Assembly: GCA_004195335.1 (NCBI GenBank)
Contig: SDWK01000597.1
Span: 1 to 10,981 of the forward strand
Source of the DNA: Shewanella sp.
GTDB taxonomy: Bacteria; Pseudomonadota; Gammaproteobacteria; Enterobacterales; Shewanellaceae
Reading direction: 5' to 3'
DNA length: 10,981 bases
Shown: positions 1-6,578 of the stretch, in pieces
How the letters are laid out: the number at the start of each line of letters is the position of its first letter
Numbering within the stretch: position 1 is the stretch's first letter
The notes under the pieces: model-generated
The model's input: only the letters and a program-made list of their open reading frames with translations
Told to the model about the DNA's origin: nothing
Database searches by the model: none
Program-made: the position numbers and the translations under genes

Positions 1-264
1 GTACTCAGTAACTCATTTGTGGACAGAAACGAGTTACAAAAGGCTAGTAATAAAGCTTAAACAGAAGAGTGATCATTCTTGTAAATCATCGAGTGTAGAT
101 GCGGCTGCGAGCTTCCCAAAAAGGGACTTTTTGGCAGAGCCTACAGGGATTGTACTCGCGGCGACTCGCAGAAGTATCTGCACATTCAGCTCACCGCAGG
201 TGATAGATAACCATGAAGGTATACTTCCCAATAGAAAATGTAATTAACCTCCATTCCAAGGCAA
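1..264. other. Non-coding, repeat-like intergenic stretch
   Basis: I see no credible gene here; the one open frame (17-247, plus) has no ribosome binding site and no recognisable protein. The DNA is rich in small inverted repeats. GTAACTC (8-14) pairs with GAGTTAC (31-37). CTGCGAG (105-111) pairs with CTCGCAG (165-171). Inside the latter, CCAAAAAG (116-123) and CTTTTTGG (127-134) form a perfect 8-bp hairpin with a 3-nt loop. CACC/GGTG forms another small hairpin near 193-203. The density of short arms resembles a dispersed intergenic repeat, but a repeat cannot be proven from one copy. The decamer CTTCCCAATA (224-233) recurs on the other strand at 5668-5677. Confidence 0.4.
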
Positions 265-295
265 TAAAAAAGCTACCAATGTTAACTGGTAGCTT
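265..295 (-). terminator. Rho-independent terminator of maeA
   Basis: A perfect 9-bp stem, AAGCTACCA (270-278) with TGGTAGCTT (287-295), encloses an 8-nt loop. Read on the minus strand it is followed at once by a run of six T residues (complement of the A run 265-270). This is the classical shape of an intrinsic terminator, placed about 60 bases beyond the malic enzyme stop codon. The T run exists only on the minus-strand side, so termination should act on maeA transcripts. Confidence 0.85.
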
Positions 296-329
296 CAATA
301 AACCTATAAGCCAGAACTTAATTTCTGAC

Positions 330-351
330 CTAACTCTTAGTTAAGAGTTAG
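330..351. repeat. Perfect palindrome just after the maeA stop codon
   Basis: The arms CTAACTCTTA (330-339) and TAAGAGTTAG (342-351) are exact reverse complements separated by only GT. The palindrome begins one base beyond the malic enzyme stop codon. There is no T run on either side, so it is not itself an intrinsic terminator. It could be a 3'-end stabilising hairpin in the maeA mRNA or a protein site; nothing here decides between them. Confidence 0.6.
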
Positions 352-352
352 A

Positions 353-2041
353 TTAGAACGACGTTCTCTTATAACGTCGATACTCTGCGGTCCAGAAGTT
401 ATCTTCGATAGCCTTCTCGAGAAGCTCATCGGTACAGGGGAGGGCGTGTCCTTGTTCGACGGCAACTTTACCTACGGCGAAGGCAATATGCTTACTGACC
501 TTGTGGATCTCTTCAAGCGGCGGTAGTAGCGGACCATGGCCGTCGAGCGCCAGTGGTGAGCATTCGGCTAATGCGAGGCTCGATGCCATTAACATCTCAT
601 TGCTGACCCGTTTCGCCCCTGCGGCTAAGACTCCCAGGCCAATACCCGGGAAGATATAGCTGTTATTACACTGGGCGATTTCAAAGGTATCACCATCAAT
701 CACCACTGGCTCGAATGGACTCCCGGTGGCCACGAGTGCCTGACCCTGAGTCCAGTACAGCAGATCTTTCGGTGTGGCTTCGACGCGGCTCGTTGGGTTC
801 GACAGCGGGAAGACGATTGGACGAGGACAATGGCTATGCATGGCCTTGATGATCTCTTCACTAAATACACCGGGAGCACCAGATACGCCGATTAATACGG
901 TTGGTTTAGCGTTGTTGACAACATCCAGTAATGAGATATTTTCACTGAAGTTATCCCAGCCTTCGATATCATCACATTTCTGCGCCAGTTTTTGTTGGAA
1001 TGGCAACAGGGTCGGCATATTATTTTGTAGTAAGCCCCAACGGTCTACCATAAAGACTTGTGTGCGAGCTTGTTGTTCGCTGAGTCCTTCAGAGATCATT
1101 TGTGTCACTATGGCTTCGGCAATACCGCAACCGGCAGAACCCGCGCCTAGGAACGTGATGCGTTGTTCACGTAGCTGAGTTTTTGCCGCTTTACAGGCCG
1201 CTAATAGTGAACCAACGGTGACAGCCGCCGTACCTTGAACATCATCATTGAAACAGCAATATTGATCTTTATATCGCTCGAGTAGAGGCATGGCATTCTT
1301 TTGAGCAAAATCTTCAAATTGAATTAAGGCATCTGGCCAGCGACGGTGTACCGCCTGCATGAAGGCTTCGACAAATGCGGCATACTCTTCGCCACCAATG
1401 CGTTGATGGCGCCAGCCCATGTACATCGGATCTTCGAGCAGATTAGGATTATCGGTACCAACATCGAGTGTGATAGGCAAGGTATACGCAGGGCTGATGC
1501 CGCCACAGCTGGTGTAGAGTGACAGCTTACCTATTGGGATCCCCATGCCACCGATACCTTGGTCACCCAGACCCAGAATACGTTCACCGTCGGTCACCAC
1601 AATAATTTTTACCTTCTGACGGGTAGAGTTATTTAATAGATCATCGATGCGATCTTTATTTGGGTAAGAGATAAACAAGCCACGGTTACGTCGATAGTTT
1701 TTTGAAAAGCGCTCACAGGCCATACCCACGGTAGGGGTATAGATGATCGGCATCATTTCAGTAATATGATTCTGAACCAGACGATAGTAGAGGGTCTCGT
1801 TGGTGTCCTGGATATTTCTCAGGTAGATATGTCGGTCGAGATCGTTGGTAAAGTTGGTGTATTGATCATAGGCTCGAGAAGCTTGTTCTTCGATGGTTTC
1901 AATCACATGGGGAAGCAGGCCTTCGAGGTTGAAAAAAACACGTTCTTCATCGGTGAATGCGCTTCCTTTGTTGATCAAAGGGGCTTCGAGAATAGCGGGA
2001 CCTGCAAATGGAAGGTAGAGCGGGCGTTTGTGATCGTCCAT
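353..2041 (-). CDS. maeA: NAD-dependent malic enzyme (oxaloacetate-decarboxylating)
   Basis: The product is a cytosolic enzyme that oxidatively decarboxylates L-malate to pyruvate and CO2, producing NADH and linking the TCA cycle to pyruvate. It has 562 residues, close to E. coli MaeA (SfcA). Visible landmarks include the IIYTPTVG block with the catalytic Tyr (Y101) and the catalytic Lys in GKLSLY (K172). The metal ligands are E243-D244 in FEDF and D267 in FNDDVQGT. The dinucleotide-binding loop GAGSAG lies at 299-304, and FPLSNPTS at 411-418. The start is supported by AAAGG about 6 bases before the ATG. The gene stands alone, with its own terminator downstream and another upstream at 2194-2223. 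NAD preference is inferred from overall resemblance to the MaeA branch, not proven. No domain is missing and no frameshift is seen. Confidence 0.96.
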   Translation of the reverse strand: MDDHKRPLYLPFAGPAILEAPLINKGSAFTDEERVFFNLEGLLPHVIETIEEQASRAYDQYTNFTNDLDRHIYLRNIQDTNETLYYRLVQNHITEMMPIIYTPTVGMACERFSKNYRRNRGLFISYPNKDRIDDLLNNSTRQKVKIIVVTDGERILGLGDQGIGGMGIPIGKLSLYTSCGGISPAYTLPITLDVGTDNPNLLEDPMYMGWRHQRIGGEEYAAFVEAFMQAVHRRWPDALIQFEDFAQKNAMPLLERYKDQYCCFNDDVQGTAAVTVGSLLAACKAAKTQLREQRITFLGAGSAGCGIAEAIVTQMISEGLSEQQARTQVFMVDRWGLLQNNMPTLLPFQQKLAQKCDDIEGWDNFSENISLLDVVNNAKPTVLIGVSGAPGVFSEEIIKAMHSHCPRPIVFPLSNPTSRVEATPKDLLYWTQGQALVATGSPFEPVVIDGDTFEIAQCNNSYIFPGIGLGVLAAGAKRVSNEMLMASSLALAECSPLALDGHGPLLPPLEEIHKVSKHIAFAVGKVAVEQGHALPCTDELLEKAIEDNFWTAEYRRYKRTSF

Positions 2042-2193
2042 GGGTAACCTTTATGATGTTTTTAGTTATTTAGGATGCGGTTTTCTATCTTTGGCAAGAT
2101 TAACACAAAGTGTGATCTTTGTTGTATTTTAGCGGACTGATTTTTTGATTATTTTTTATCTGTTCTGTTTAAAACGCTCCGAGTGTCAGCCAC
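2042..2193 (-). promoter_or_regulatory. maeA upstream region with small inverted repeat
   Basis: This AT-rich stretch must hold the maeA promoter, because the preceding gene ends in a strong terminator. I find no convincing -35/-10 pair. The most visible element is ACAC-AAA-GTGT (2103-2113), flanked by GATC on one side, about 60 bases before the start codon. It could be an operator half-site arrangement for a dimeric regulator. It does not match a full CRP consensus on both arms. Assignment of a regulator would be guesswork. Confidence 0.3.
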
Positions 2194-2223
2194 AAAAAAG
2201 CACAGCTAAAGCTGTGCTTTTTT
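2194..2223 (-). terminator. Rho-independent terminator of the DUF1456 gene
   Basis: A 13-bp uninterrupted stem, AAAAAAGCACAGC (2194-2206) with GCTGTGCTTTTTT (2211-2223), has a TAAA loop. It lies about 28 bases beyond the DUF1456 stop codon and insulates maeA from it. The symmetrical A and T runs would allow bidirectional function, but no plus-strand gene reads into it. Confidence 0.88.
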
Positions 2224-2251
2224 TACGTCTTAATGACCCAGACTATCTGGT

Positions 2252-2716
2252 TTACATACCGCGATACTTTAGCGATAAACCCATTAAGAAGTTACGTAGT
2301 ACTTGGTCGCCGCACTCTTTGAAGTGTTTATGACCCGGCTTTCTGAATAGGGCACCCAATTCAGATTTTGACATGTTAAATTCTGCCAAAGTTAATGTGC
2401 TGATGATGTCATCTTCACGCATCTCAAGTGCGACTCTTAGCTTTTTAAAGATAAGGTTATTATTGATTTTTGATACCGACTCAGGAATTTCAGCGCCCTC
2501 TTTCAGGCCACGCTTTTCGATAATCAAACCATCAAGGAACAGACACATGGTCTTATCGTTACAAGGCTGATAACCCTCTTCAGACTCTTTTTTTAGCATG
2601 TCGAGCAGCTGTTCTTGAGTTACTTCATGTTTTACCTTCGCGAAGATTTTTATCATCTTGGCATTCTGGTAGTCGAACACGAAACGTAAGCGGCGTAAAA
2701 TATCGTTGTTAATCAT
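2252..2716 (-). CDS. DUF1456 (YehS-like) protein with two tandem domains
   Basis: This 154-residue cytosolic protein of unknown function resembles E. coli YehS. It consists of two copies of the same roughly 70-residue domain. Copy one spans residues 1-70 and opens with INNDILRRLRF. Copy two spans 83-153 and opens with INNNLIFKKLR. Each copy ends in a FL-x-GL-x(3)-K/Y-RG motif (about 60-70 and 143-153), and each has a C-x-D pair (C52/D54 and C135/D137). I chose the start at 2716 rather than the in-frame ATG at 2749. The protein then begins with the family-typical M-x-NDIL, and the upstream ATG falls inside a leader palindrome. The ribosome site is modest (GAAG about 11 bases upstream). The gene appears monocistronic, with a TATAAT box upstream and a strong terminator downstream. 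Its molecular role is not known to me. Confidence 0.9.
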   Translation of the reverse strand: MINNDILRRLRFVFDYQNAKMIKIFAKVKHEVTQEQLLDMLKKESEEGYQPCNDKTMCLFLDGLIIEKRGLKEGAEIPESVSKINNNLIFKKLRVALEMREDDIISTLTLAEFNMSKSELGALFRKPGHKHFKECGDQVLRNFLMGLSLKYRGM

Positions 2717-2739
2717 TATGTTTATTTCTTCATCTCGAT

Positions 2740-2759
2740 GATTCCGCATCTGCGGGATC
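2740..2759 (-). promoter_or_regulatory. Near-perfect palindrome in the DUF1456 gene leader
   Basis: The arms GATTCCGCA (2740-2748) and TGCGGGATC (2751-2759) are reverse complements with a single mismatch, separated by TC. The core CCGCA-TC-TGCGG is perfect. It lies between the putative -10 box and the start codon, ending 24 bases before the ATG. It could be an operator for a dimeric repressor. As RNA it gives a CCGC stem with an AGAU tetraloop near the ribosome site. Confidence 0.5.
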
Positions 2760-2770
2760 TTGTGGCTGCT

Positions 2771-2776
2771 ATTATA
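2771..2776 (-). promoter_or_regulatory. Putative -10 box for the DUF1456 gene
   Basis: The minus strand reads TATAAT exactly, about 55 bases upstream of the chosen start, inside a small perfect palindrome GCTAT-A-ATAGC (2768-2778). The hexamer 17-18 bases further upstream (near AAAGGA) is a poor -35, so this promoter call rests on the -10 alone. It sits in the short gap after the serine hydrolase gene, where no terminator is visible. Read-through from the upstream pair is therefore also possible. Confidence 0.4.
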
Positions 2777-2802
2777 GCTGAATTTATCTTTGATCCTTTG
2801 GT

Positions 2803-4179
2803 TTATTTAACATCTTGAACCTGTGTCGAGATTAGCCTGTTTCTGATTATCGCCCGAACTTGGCTATGCAGTTCAAATACTCTGTCGAGAGAATTAAGGT
2901 TTAATGAGAGGTTTTCTAACATCACTAAGCCTAAGTTAAATTGTGGATAATAGAGTGTCATCGACATATAGCCAGGCAGATAACCGGTATGGCTGTATTC
3001 TGTGAGGTTATTTTCAGTGTTTATCCGGAGGCCGTATCCGTAGCTCATATCTGGCCAGAGGAAGTCTATCTGGCTGTGTGGGGTCGTCATTATTTGATAG
3101 CTTTGCGGGCTGAAAAATTTACCAGAATGCAGTTTTATCTGAAAATTGGAAAAGGCTGTTGTCGTCGAGATTATCCCCCCTGCGGGTATTAAAGACGGGG
3201 TTATCTCAAGATTTGATTGGGTTAACCCATTTGCAGCTTCAGTTAAACCAATGGCAAGGGCGGGGGCTCGTTGACGAATATCATTGATACTTCCCATTTC
3301 GGCGTAGAGTCCGCCTAACCGATATGCCAGTTTAAAATCGGCTATCTGCTGAGGGAGAGTTTGCTGGTTTACCTGCTCTAGGAGTTCTCCTAAGATGCTA
3401 TAGCCATAGTTTGAATATTGAAATTGAGTGCCGGGCTCGAAATGATTTGGTTTGCCCAGTTGGTCGATACCCGATGTGTGGCTCAGTAGGTGATGAAGCG
3501 TAATTCTCTCATCAAATCGGTTAGGGTTGAACTTAACCGGCTCCTGAGATGCGTGCATCGAGGTGCCATAGAGCAGCTCTGGATGGGGCGTTTTGGCTTG
3601 GCTTTGGAGAGCGACGGTGGCGCTATCCGGTAACGTATCTTCATCAGCTTCGGTTATTTTATCGGGATCTGTTTCCGGCTCATCTTCCTGCCGAGTCTCA
3701 AACTTGGCATTGAAATCCGCAGACTGCTCATTTTCCTGCTCTTGTTCCCGGCCGTCTTCACTATCTAGCAGCATTTCATTCTGGAATCGATAGCTGTTGA
3801 GAGAGCGGTCAAGCTGAAGCTTTCCGGCATCTACGGCTTGCAGTACTAAGGTGGCGGTGATCTGCTTAGAGAGGGAGGCAATAACAAAGCTGGATTGTTG
3901 ATTGATCCCTCTTCCCTTATGCATGTTGAGTAAGGGCTTCCCCTCTTGAGTCAAAAGAATGCTGCCGCTAAAGGGTTGCAACGAGTTATCGATAGCCTCC
4001 TTGAGTCGACTTTCGAGCGGGAGTGCCTGCTGTTTATGAGACTCAGCTTGTTCGCTCACGGAGTTTTTAGGGGGTGAGTTATCCCCGGGCGGTGGGAAAT
4101 CGGCATAGACCGGAGCGGTTAAAAAACTAAGCAGTATTACACTCCGCCTCAAAGTTATTACGTTGATCCTTAACTTCAT
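2803..4179 (-). CDS. Exported serine hydrolase, beta-lactamase/penicillin-binding (class C-like) family, with acidic insertion
   Basis: This 458-residue protein has the three active-site motifs of the SxxK acyl-hydrolase fold: S102-x-x-K105 (SLSK), Y255-S-N257 and H397-T-G399. S102 is the predicted nucleophile. The family includes D-alanyl-D-alanine carboxypeptidases, class C beta-lactamases and esterases; the substrate cannot be named. Residues 1-26 form a Sec signal peptide with likely cleavage after VYA, so it acts in the periplasm or beyond. The typical LLSHTSGI block lies at 231-238. Between the block after the first motif and LLSHTSG there is an extra segment of about 85 residues (135-219), of which 139-181 contains 19 Asp/Glu. 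An alternative start is unlikely: a near-perfect TAAGGAGGT precedes this ATG by 5 bases. It is the second gene of a pair with the transporter. No evidence supports antibiotic resistance. Confidence 0.88.
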   Translation of the reverse strand: MKLRINVITLRRSVILLSFLTAPVYADFPPPGDNSPPKNSVSEQAESHKQQALPLESRLKEAIDNSLQPFSGSILLTQEGKPLLNMHKGRGINQQSSFVIASLSKQITATLVLQAVDAGKLQLDRSLNSYRFQNEMLLDSEDGREQEQENEQSADFNAKFETRQEDEPETDPDKITEADEDTLPDSATVALQSQAKTPHPELLYGTSMHASQEPVKFNPNRFDERITLHHLLSHTSGIDQLGKPNHFEPGTQFQYSNYGYSILGELLEQVNQQTLPQQIADFKLAYRLGGLYAEMGSINDIRQRAPALAIGLTEAANGLTQSNLEITPSLIPAGGIISTTTAFSNFQIKLHSGKFFSPQSYQIMTTPHSQIDFLWPDMSYGYGLRINTENNLTEYSHTGYLPGYMSMTLYYPQFNLGLVMLENLSLNLNSLDRVFELHSQVRAIIRNRLISTQVQDVK

Positions 4180-4184
4180 CTTTT

Positions 4185-4193
4185 ACCTCCTTA
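4185..4193 (-). promoter_or_regulatory. Shine-Dalgarno overlapping the upstream stop codon
   Basis: On the minus strand the sequence TAAGGAGGT matches the anti-Shine-Dalgarno almost perfectly and stands 5 bases before the hydrolase ATG. Its first three bases (4191-4193) are the TAA stop of the transporter gene. Ribosomes ending the transporter therefore sit on the next initiation site, which suggests translational coupling and settles the hydrolase start. Confidence 0.85.
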
Positions 4194-5468
4194 CTTTGTT
4201 GCCATCCAATAAATAAACAAGCCTGCAAAGCCGACTAAGTAGAGTAACCCTATTATAGACAGTGATTTCATTTTCCAACCATAGCGGTCAGTTTCAGGCA
4301 GGCATGAGCTAGTCATCAATTTGTAGTTTAACCAGGCGAACACGACTGTGGTCATAAAGGCTAATATCATGACAAATTCCAGCAGTGGCAGTAATGCACC
4401 TTTGAAAAATAGTACGATGGCTAGCCCAAGAGCACTGATGGTGAGCATGACCCCAGTAAGCCGTTTTTGCGAGTCGTTCCTTTGGGTGAGTAGTTGCCAG
4501 CCCATATTTAAGGTTCGGCTATATCCATCAATCACCGTGACCGTAGTACTAAAAATACATAACAGGGCCACAGCGCCGATCAAATAGCGGGTTTCATGAC
4601 CCAGTATCTGGCTATATAAGGTGATAAGTTGACTCGCAAATTTAACCCCTGATGCTGAGAAGTGCTCACCACTTCCATGCATGACTAAAGAGCCTAAGGC
4701 TAGGAATACGATGGCAAGAATAGCAGTGATAAGGTAGCCGAAGTTAAAGTCGAAAATGGCTTGTGCTTTGGTGATACTTTGACTTTTTCGTTTTTCCAGT
4801 AACCACAGAGAGTTCCATGAACTGACCTCTATCGGTGCCGGCATCCAACCCATCATAGCGACTATAAATCCGATATTCGCCCATTGCCACGGGGAGGGGG
4901 ATATAAAGTCAGGACTCATAATTGAGGGGACATTAAACGCTAAAGCGACGGCGATTAAGGTGGTGAGAGTCAGGAAAAACATGATCACTTTAGTGAGTTT
5001 GTCGAGTAATGCATAGTGACCCAGTATGAGCAATGCTAAGCTGGATATTAAGACGATGAATGCCAATATATCGATAGATAGAGGAATAAATAGTGTCAAC
5101 ATGGCAGCCGTTAACATCGTCACTCCTGCCGTGCTGGCTATCGCTGCTATGGTGTTGAGTCCGGTAAACAGCAGTAAGTAGCCTCGGCCTTGTTTCAAGT
5201 AACCATGGAGCAGACTCTCATTGGTTGCCGCTGTATAGCGAGCGCCAGCGGCAAAGAATGGATATTTGAGAAGGTTGACCGCAAGAATGAGCCACGCAAG
5301 TTGCCAGCCAAACTCGGCGCCGGCTCGGGTCGATGCGACTAAGTGGGAAGCGCCAATGGCGGCCGCAGCCATTAATAAACCAGGTCCCAACGCTCCCAAG
5401 GCCATTTTAAATGACATTCTCGTGAGTCTTTTTGAGTGTACTACTGAACTATCGGCTAGCTTTTCCAT
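4191..5468 (-). CDS. Nramp-family (SLC11-like) inner membrane transporter lacking the DPGN motif
   Basis: This 425-residue, highly hydrophobic protein has about eleven membrane segments. The first reads GPGLLMAAAAIGASHLV (28-44) and runs into RAGAEFGWQLAW. It aligns without gaps to TM1 of MntH, but the metal-binding DPGN is replaced by G39-A-S-H42. In TM6 the MPH motif reads M209-P-A-P212. Canonical Mn/Fe proton symport through the DPGN site is therefore doubtful. Some divergent Nramp-related clades (for example B. subtilis YcsG-type proteins) also depart from it, and their substrates are poorly known. The start is uncertain: neither M1 nor M18 has a good ribosome site, and the first 20 residues are polar. 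Its stop codon lies within the ribosome site of the serine hydrolase gene, so the two form an operon. Transcription starts from the divergent region upstream. Confidence 0.85.
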   Translation of the reverse strand: MEKLADSSVVHSKRLTRMSFKMALGALGPGLLMAAAAIGASHLVASTRAGAEFGWQLAWLILAVNLLKYPFFAAGARYTAATNESLLHGYLKQGRGYLLLFTGLNTIAAIASTAGVTMLTAAMLTLFIPLSIDILAFIVLISSLALLILGHYALLDKLTKVIMFFLTLTTLIAVALAFNVPSIMSPDFISPSPWQWANIGFIVAMMGWMPAPIEVSSWNSLWLLEKRKSQSITKAQAIFDFNFGYLITAILAIVFLALGSLVMHGSGEHFSASGVKFASQLITLYSQILGHETRYLIGAVALLCIFSTTVTVIDGYSRTLNMGWQLLTQRNDSQKRLTGVMLTISALGLAIVLFFKGALLPLLEFVMILAFMTTVVFAWLNYKLMTSSCLPETDRYGWKMKSLSIIGLLYLVGFAGLFIYWMATK

Positions 5469-5648
5469 GAAAAACCATTCGATTTAGTTTTGTGGGTGGT
5501 ATTATTTTTCAGGCGTTTCAAATCCATTTTGTCATCATCCATTTTATTTCTTTCACTGTTCTAAAATCCTGAATTCACTAAAGGCTTAGTCAATGTTCAG
5601 TACGCGAATGAATTAGATTAACAAGATGTTGCAATGAATCCAATGGTA

Positions 5649-5682
5649 ATACTGTGAGTATCTTATTTATTGGGAAGATACT
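5649..5682. repeat. Overlapping, mutually exclusive inverted repeats
   Basis: AGTATCTT (5657-5664) and AAGATACT (5675-5682) are perfect 8-bp arms around a 10-base spacer. The left arm also pairs with ATACT (5649-5653) across GTG, giving ATACT-GTG-AGTAT (5649-5661). The two hairpins share AGTAT, so only one can form at a time. No T run follows on either strand, so neither is an intrinsic terminator. It may be a protein-binding site or part of a dispersed repeat; its distance of nearly 200 bases from both genes argues against a leader attenuator. Confidence 0.5.
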
Positions 5683-5825
5683 TGGTAAGGAGCTCTTAAA
5701 ACTCTTCGCTGTTAAATGGTTTGCTTTCGCTGTGTAGTTGTCGGCCCTGTTTACTCACCGTGGGAAGGCTTCTCATCATTAAAGGGTAAGAGAATGTTAA
5801 TGGGGTCTTCCAATGGGCGCATCTT

Positions 5826-5855
5826 TTGCTTTAAATAGAAGCTATTTTTGATAAT
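5826..5855 (+). promoter_or_regulatory. Putative sigma-70 promoter of the GST gene
   Basis: TTGCTT (5826-5831) and GATAAT (5850-5855) are separated by 18 bases. The -10 has five of six consensus matches and the -35 four of six. A start about seven bases downstream would leave a short leader of roughly 12-15 bases containing the AAAGGAG ribosome site. Confidence 0.5.
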
Positions 5856-5861
5856 AAGACC

Positions 5862-5868
5862 AAAGGAG
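5862..5868 (+). promoter_or_regulatory. Ribosome binding site that fixes the GST start
   Basis: AAAGGAG stands six bases before the ATG at 5875. The in-frame upstream ATG at 5848 lies in the promoter -10 region and has no ribosome site. The true start is therefore 5875, and the protein begins MITLYGVPRS as GST family members do. Confidence 0.8.
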
Positions 5869-5874
5869 TGTGTC

Positions 5875-6498
5875 ATGATAACGTTATATGGTGTTCCCCG
5901 TAGTCGTTCACTGCGTGTGTCCTGGACGTTGGAAGAGTTAGGCGTGGATTGGCAGTATCATTTTATTAACTTTGCCAAAGGTGATAGCCGAAGTGCGGAT
6001 TTTATTGCGGTGAATCCTTGCGGAAAAGTTCCGGCTCTGATTGACGACAAACTCGTTATTACCGAATCGGCGGCTATCGTTTTACACTTGGCTGAAAAAT
6101 ATGGTGACAGGAAACTGCTACCTGAAATCGGCAGCGATCTCTCAGCCATACATCATAGATGGGTGAGCTTTATTATCTGTGAATTAGAGCAGCCGCTTTG
6201 GACCATGGGGAAGCATAAATTTGCCTTACCTGAACATCTACGTCAGAGCAGTATTCTACCCGTGGCCAAATGGGAATTTGATAAGGCGGCTGGTATTGCT
6301 GAAAACTGGCTACCTGACACTGATTATCTTTTAGGAGATAGTCTGTCTGCGGCAGATATATTATTAGCGCATACCTTGTTGTGGGCGACACGTTTCGAGA
6401 TGGAGCTCCCGCCTAAACTTGCAGCCTATCGTGATCGTGTAACGGCCAGACCAGCCATGGCGAAGGCACTCGAAAAAGAGATGGCCGGGGCCGAATAA
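5875..6498 (+). CDS. Glutathione S-transferase family protein
   Basis: This 207-residue cytosolic protein has the two-domain GST plan. An N-terminal thioredoxin-like domain (about 1-78) carries ITLYGVPRSRSLRV, with S10/S12 at the place where the catalytic Ser or Tyr lies in other classes. It also has the cis-proline in GKVPAL (P53) and the E64-S65 pair that binds the gamma-glutamyl part of glutathione. The helical C-terminal domain (about 88-200) contains the N-capping box S158-A-A-D161. The family conjugates or reduces electrophiles with glutathione; the substrate and class cannot be assigned, and which residue activates the thiol is unclear. It is the only plus-strand gene, monocistronic, with its own promoter and a terminator shared with the convergent HTH gene. 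A role in detoxification or oxidative stress is inferred from the family alone. Confidence 0.93.
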   Translation: MITLYGVPRSRSLRVSWTLEELGVDWQYHFINFAKGDSRSADFIAVNPCGKVPALIDDKLVITESAAIVLHLAEKYGDRKLLPEIGSDLSAIHHRWVSFIICELEQPLWTMGKHKFALPEHLRQSSILPVAKWEFDKAAGIAENWLPDTDYLLGDSLSAADILLAHTLLWATRFEMELPPKLAAYRDRVTARPAMAKALEKEMAGAE

Positions 6499-6519
6499 AA
6501 GCAGTTTAATTTCAAACAA

Positions 6520-6546
6520 AAAAAGCATCTATTACAGATGCTTTTT
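6520..6546. terminator. Bidirectional terminator between GST and HTH genes
   Basis: An 11-bp perfect stem, AAAAAGCATCT (6520-6530) with AGATGCTTTTT (6536-6546), has a 5-nt loop. The A run on one side and T run on the other serve both convergent genes: the GST read rightward and the HTH protein read leftward. Confidence 0.88.
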
Positions 6547-6578
6547 CATTTACGCTTTTCGAACCTTGAACCTCGCAA

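Larger units (their letters stand above)
5469..5874. other. Divergent intergenic region between transporter and GST genes
   Basis: This 406-bp region separates two divergently read genes and must carry promoters for both. Towards the GST I can propose a promoter (5826-5855) and a good ribosome site. Towards the transporter I see no convincing -35/-10 pair. The middle holds overlapping inverted repeats (5649-5682), listed separately. A 40-codon frame (5716-5838, plus) has its nearest AAGGAG 20 or more bases upstream and no recognisable content, so I do not call it. The region is longer than a simple pair of promoters needs, and no RNA family is recognised in it. Confidence 0.6.

Noticed and set aside
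17..247. 76-codon open frame on the plus strand
   Set aside because: No ribosome site, no recognisable motif, and it runs through hairpin-rich repeat-like DNA.
774..1178. 134-codon plus-strand frame opposite maeA
   Set aside because: It is a shadow of maeA, with no ribosome site and no recognisable protein family.
2717..2749. Longer N terminus for the DUF1456 protein starting at 2749
   Set aside because: The extra 11 residues are absent from the family pattern, and the upstream ATG lies within the leader palindrome.
3593..3793. Ser-rich 66-codon plus-strand frame
   Set aside because: It is the antisense reading of the Asp/Glu-rich insertion; the Ser richness follows from the complementary codons.
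5716..5838. 40-codon frame on the plus strand in the divergent region
   Set aside because: The nearest AAGGAG is too far upstream and the frame overlaps the putative GST -35 element.
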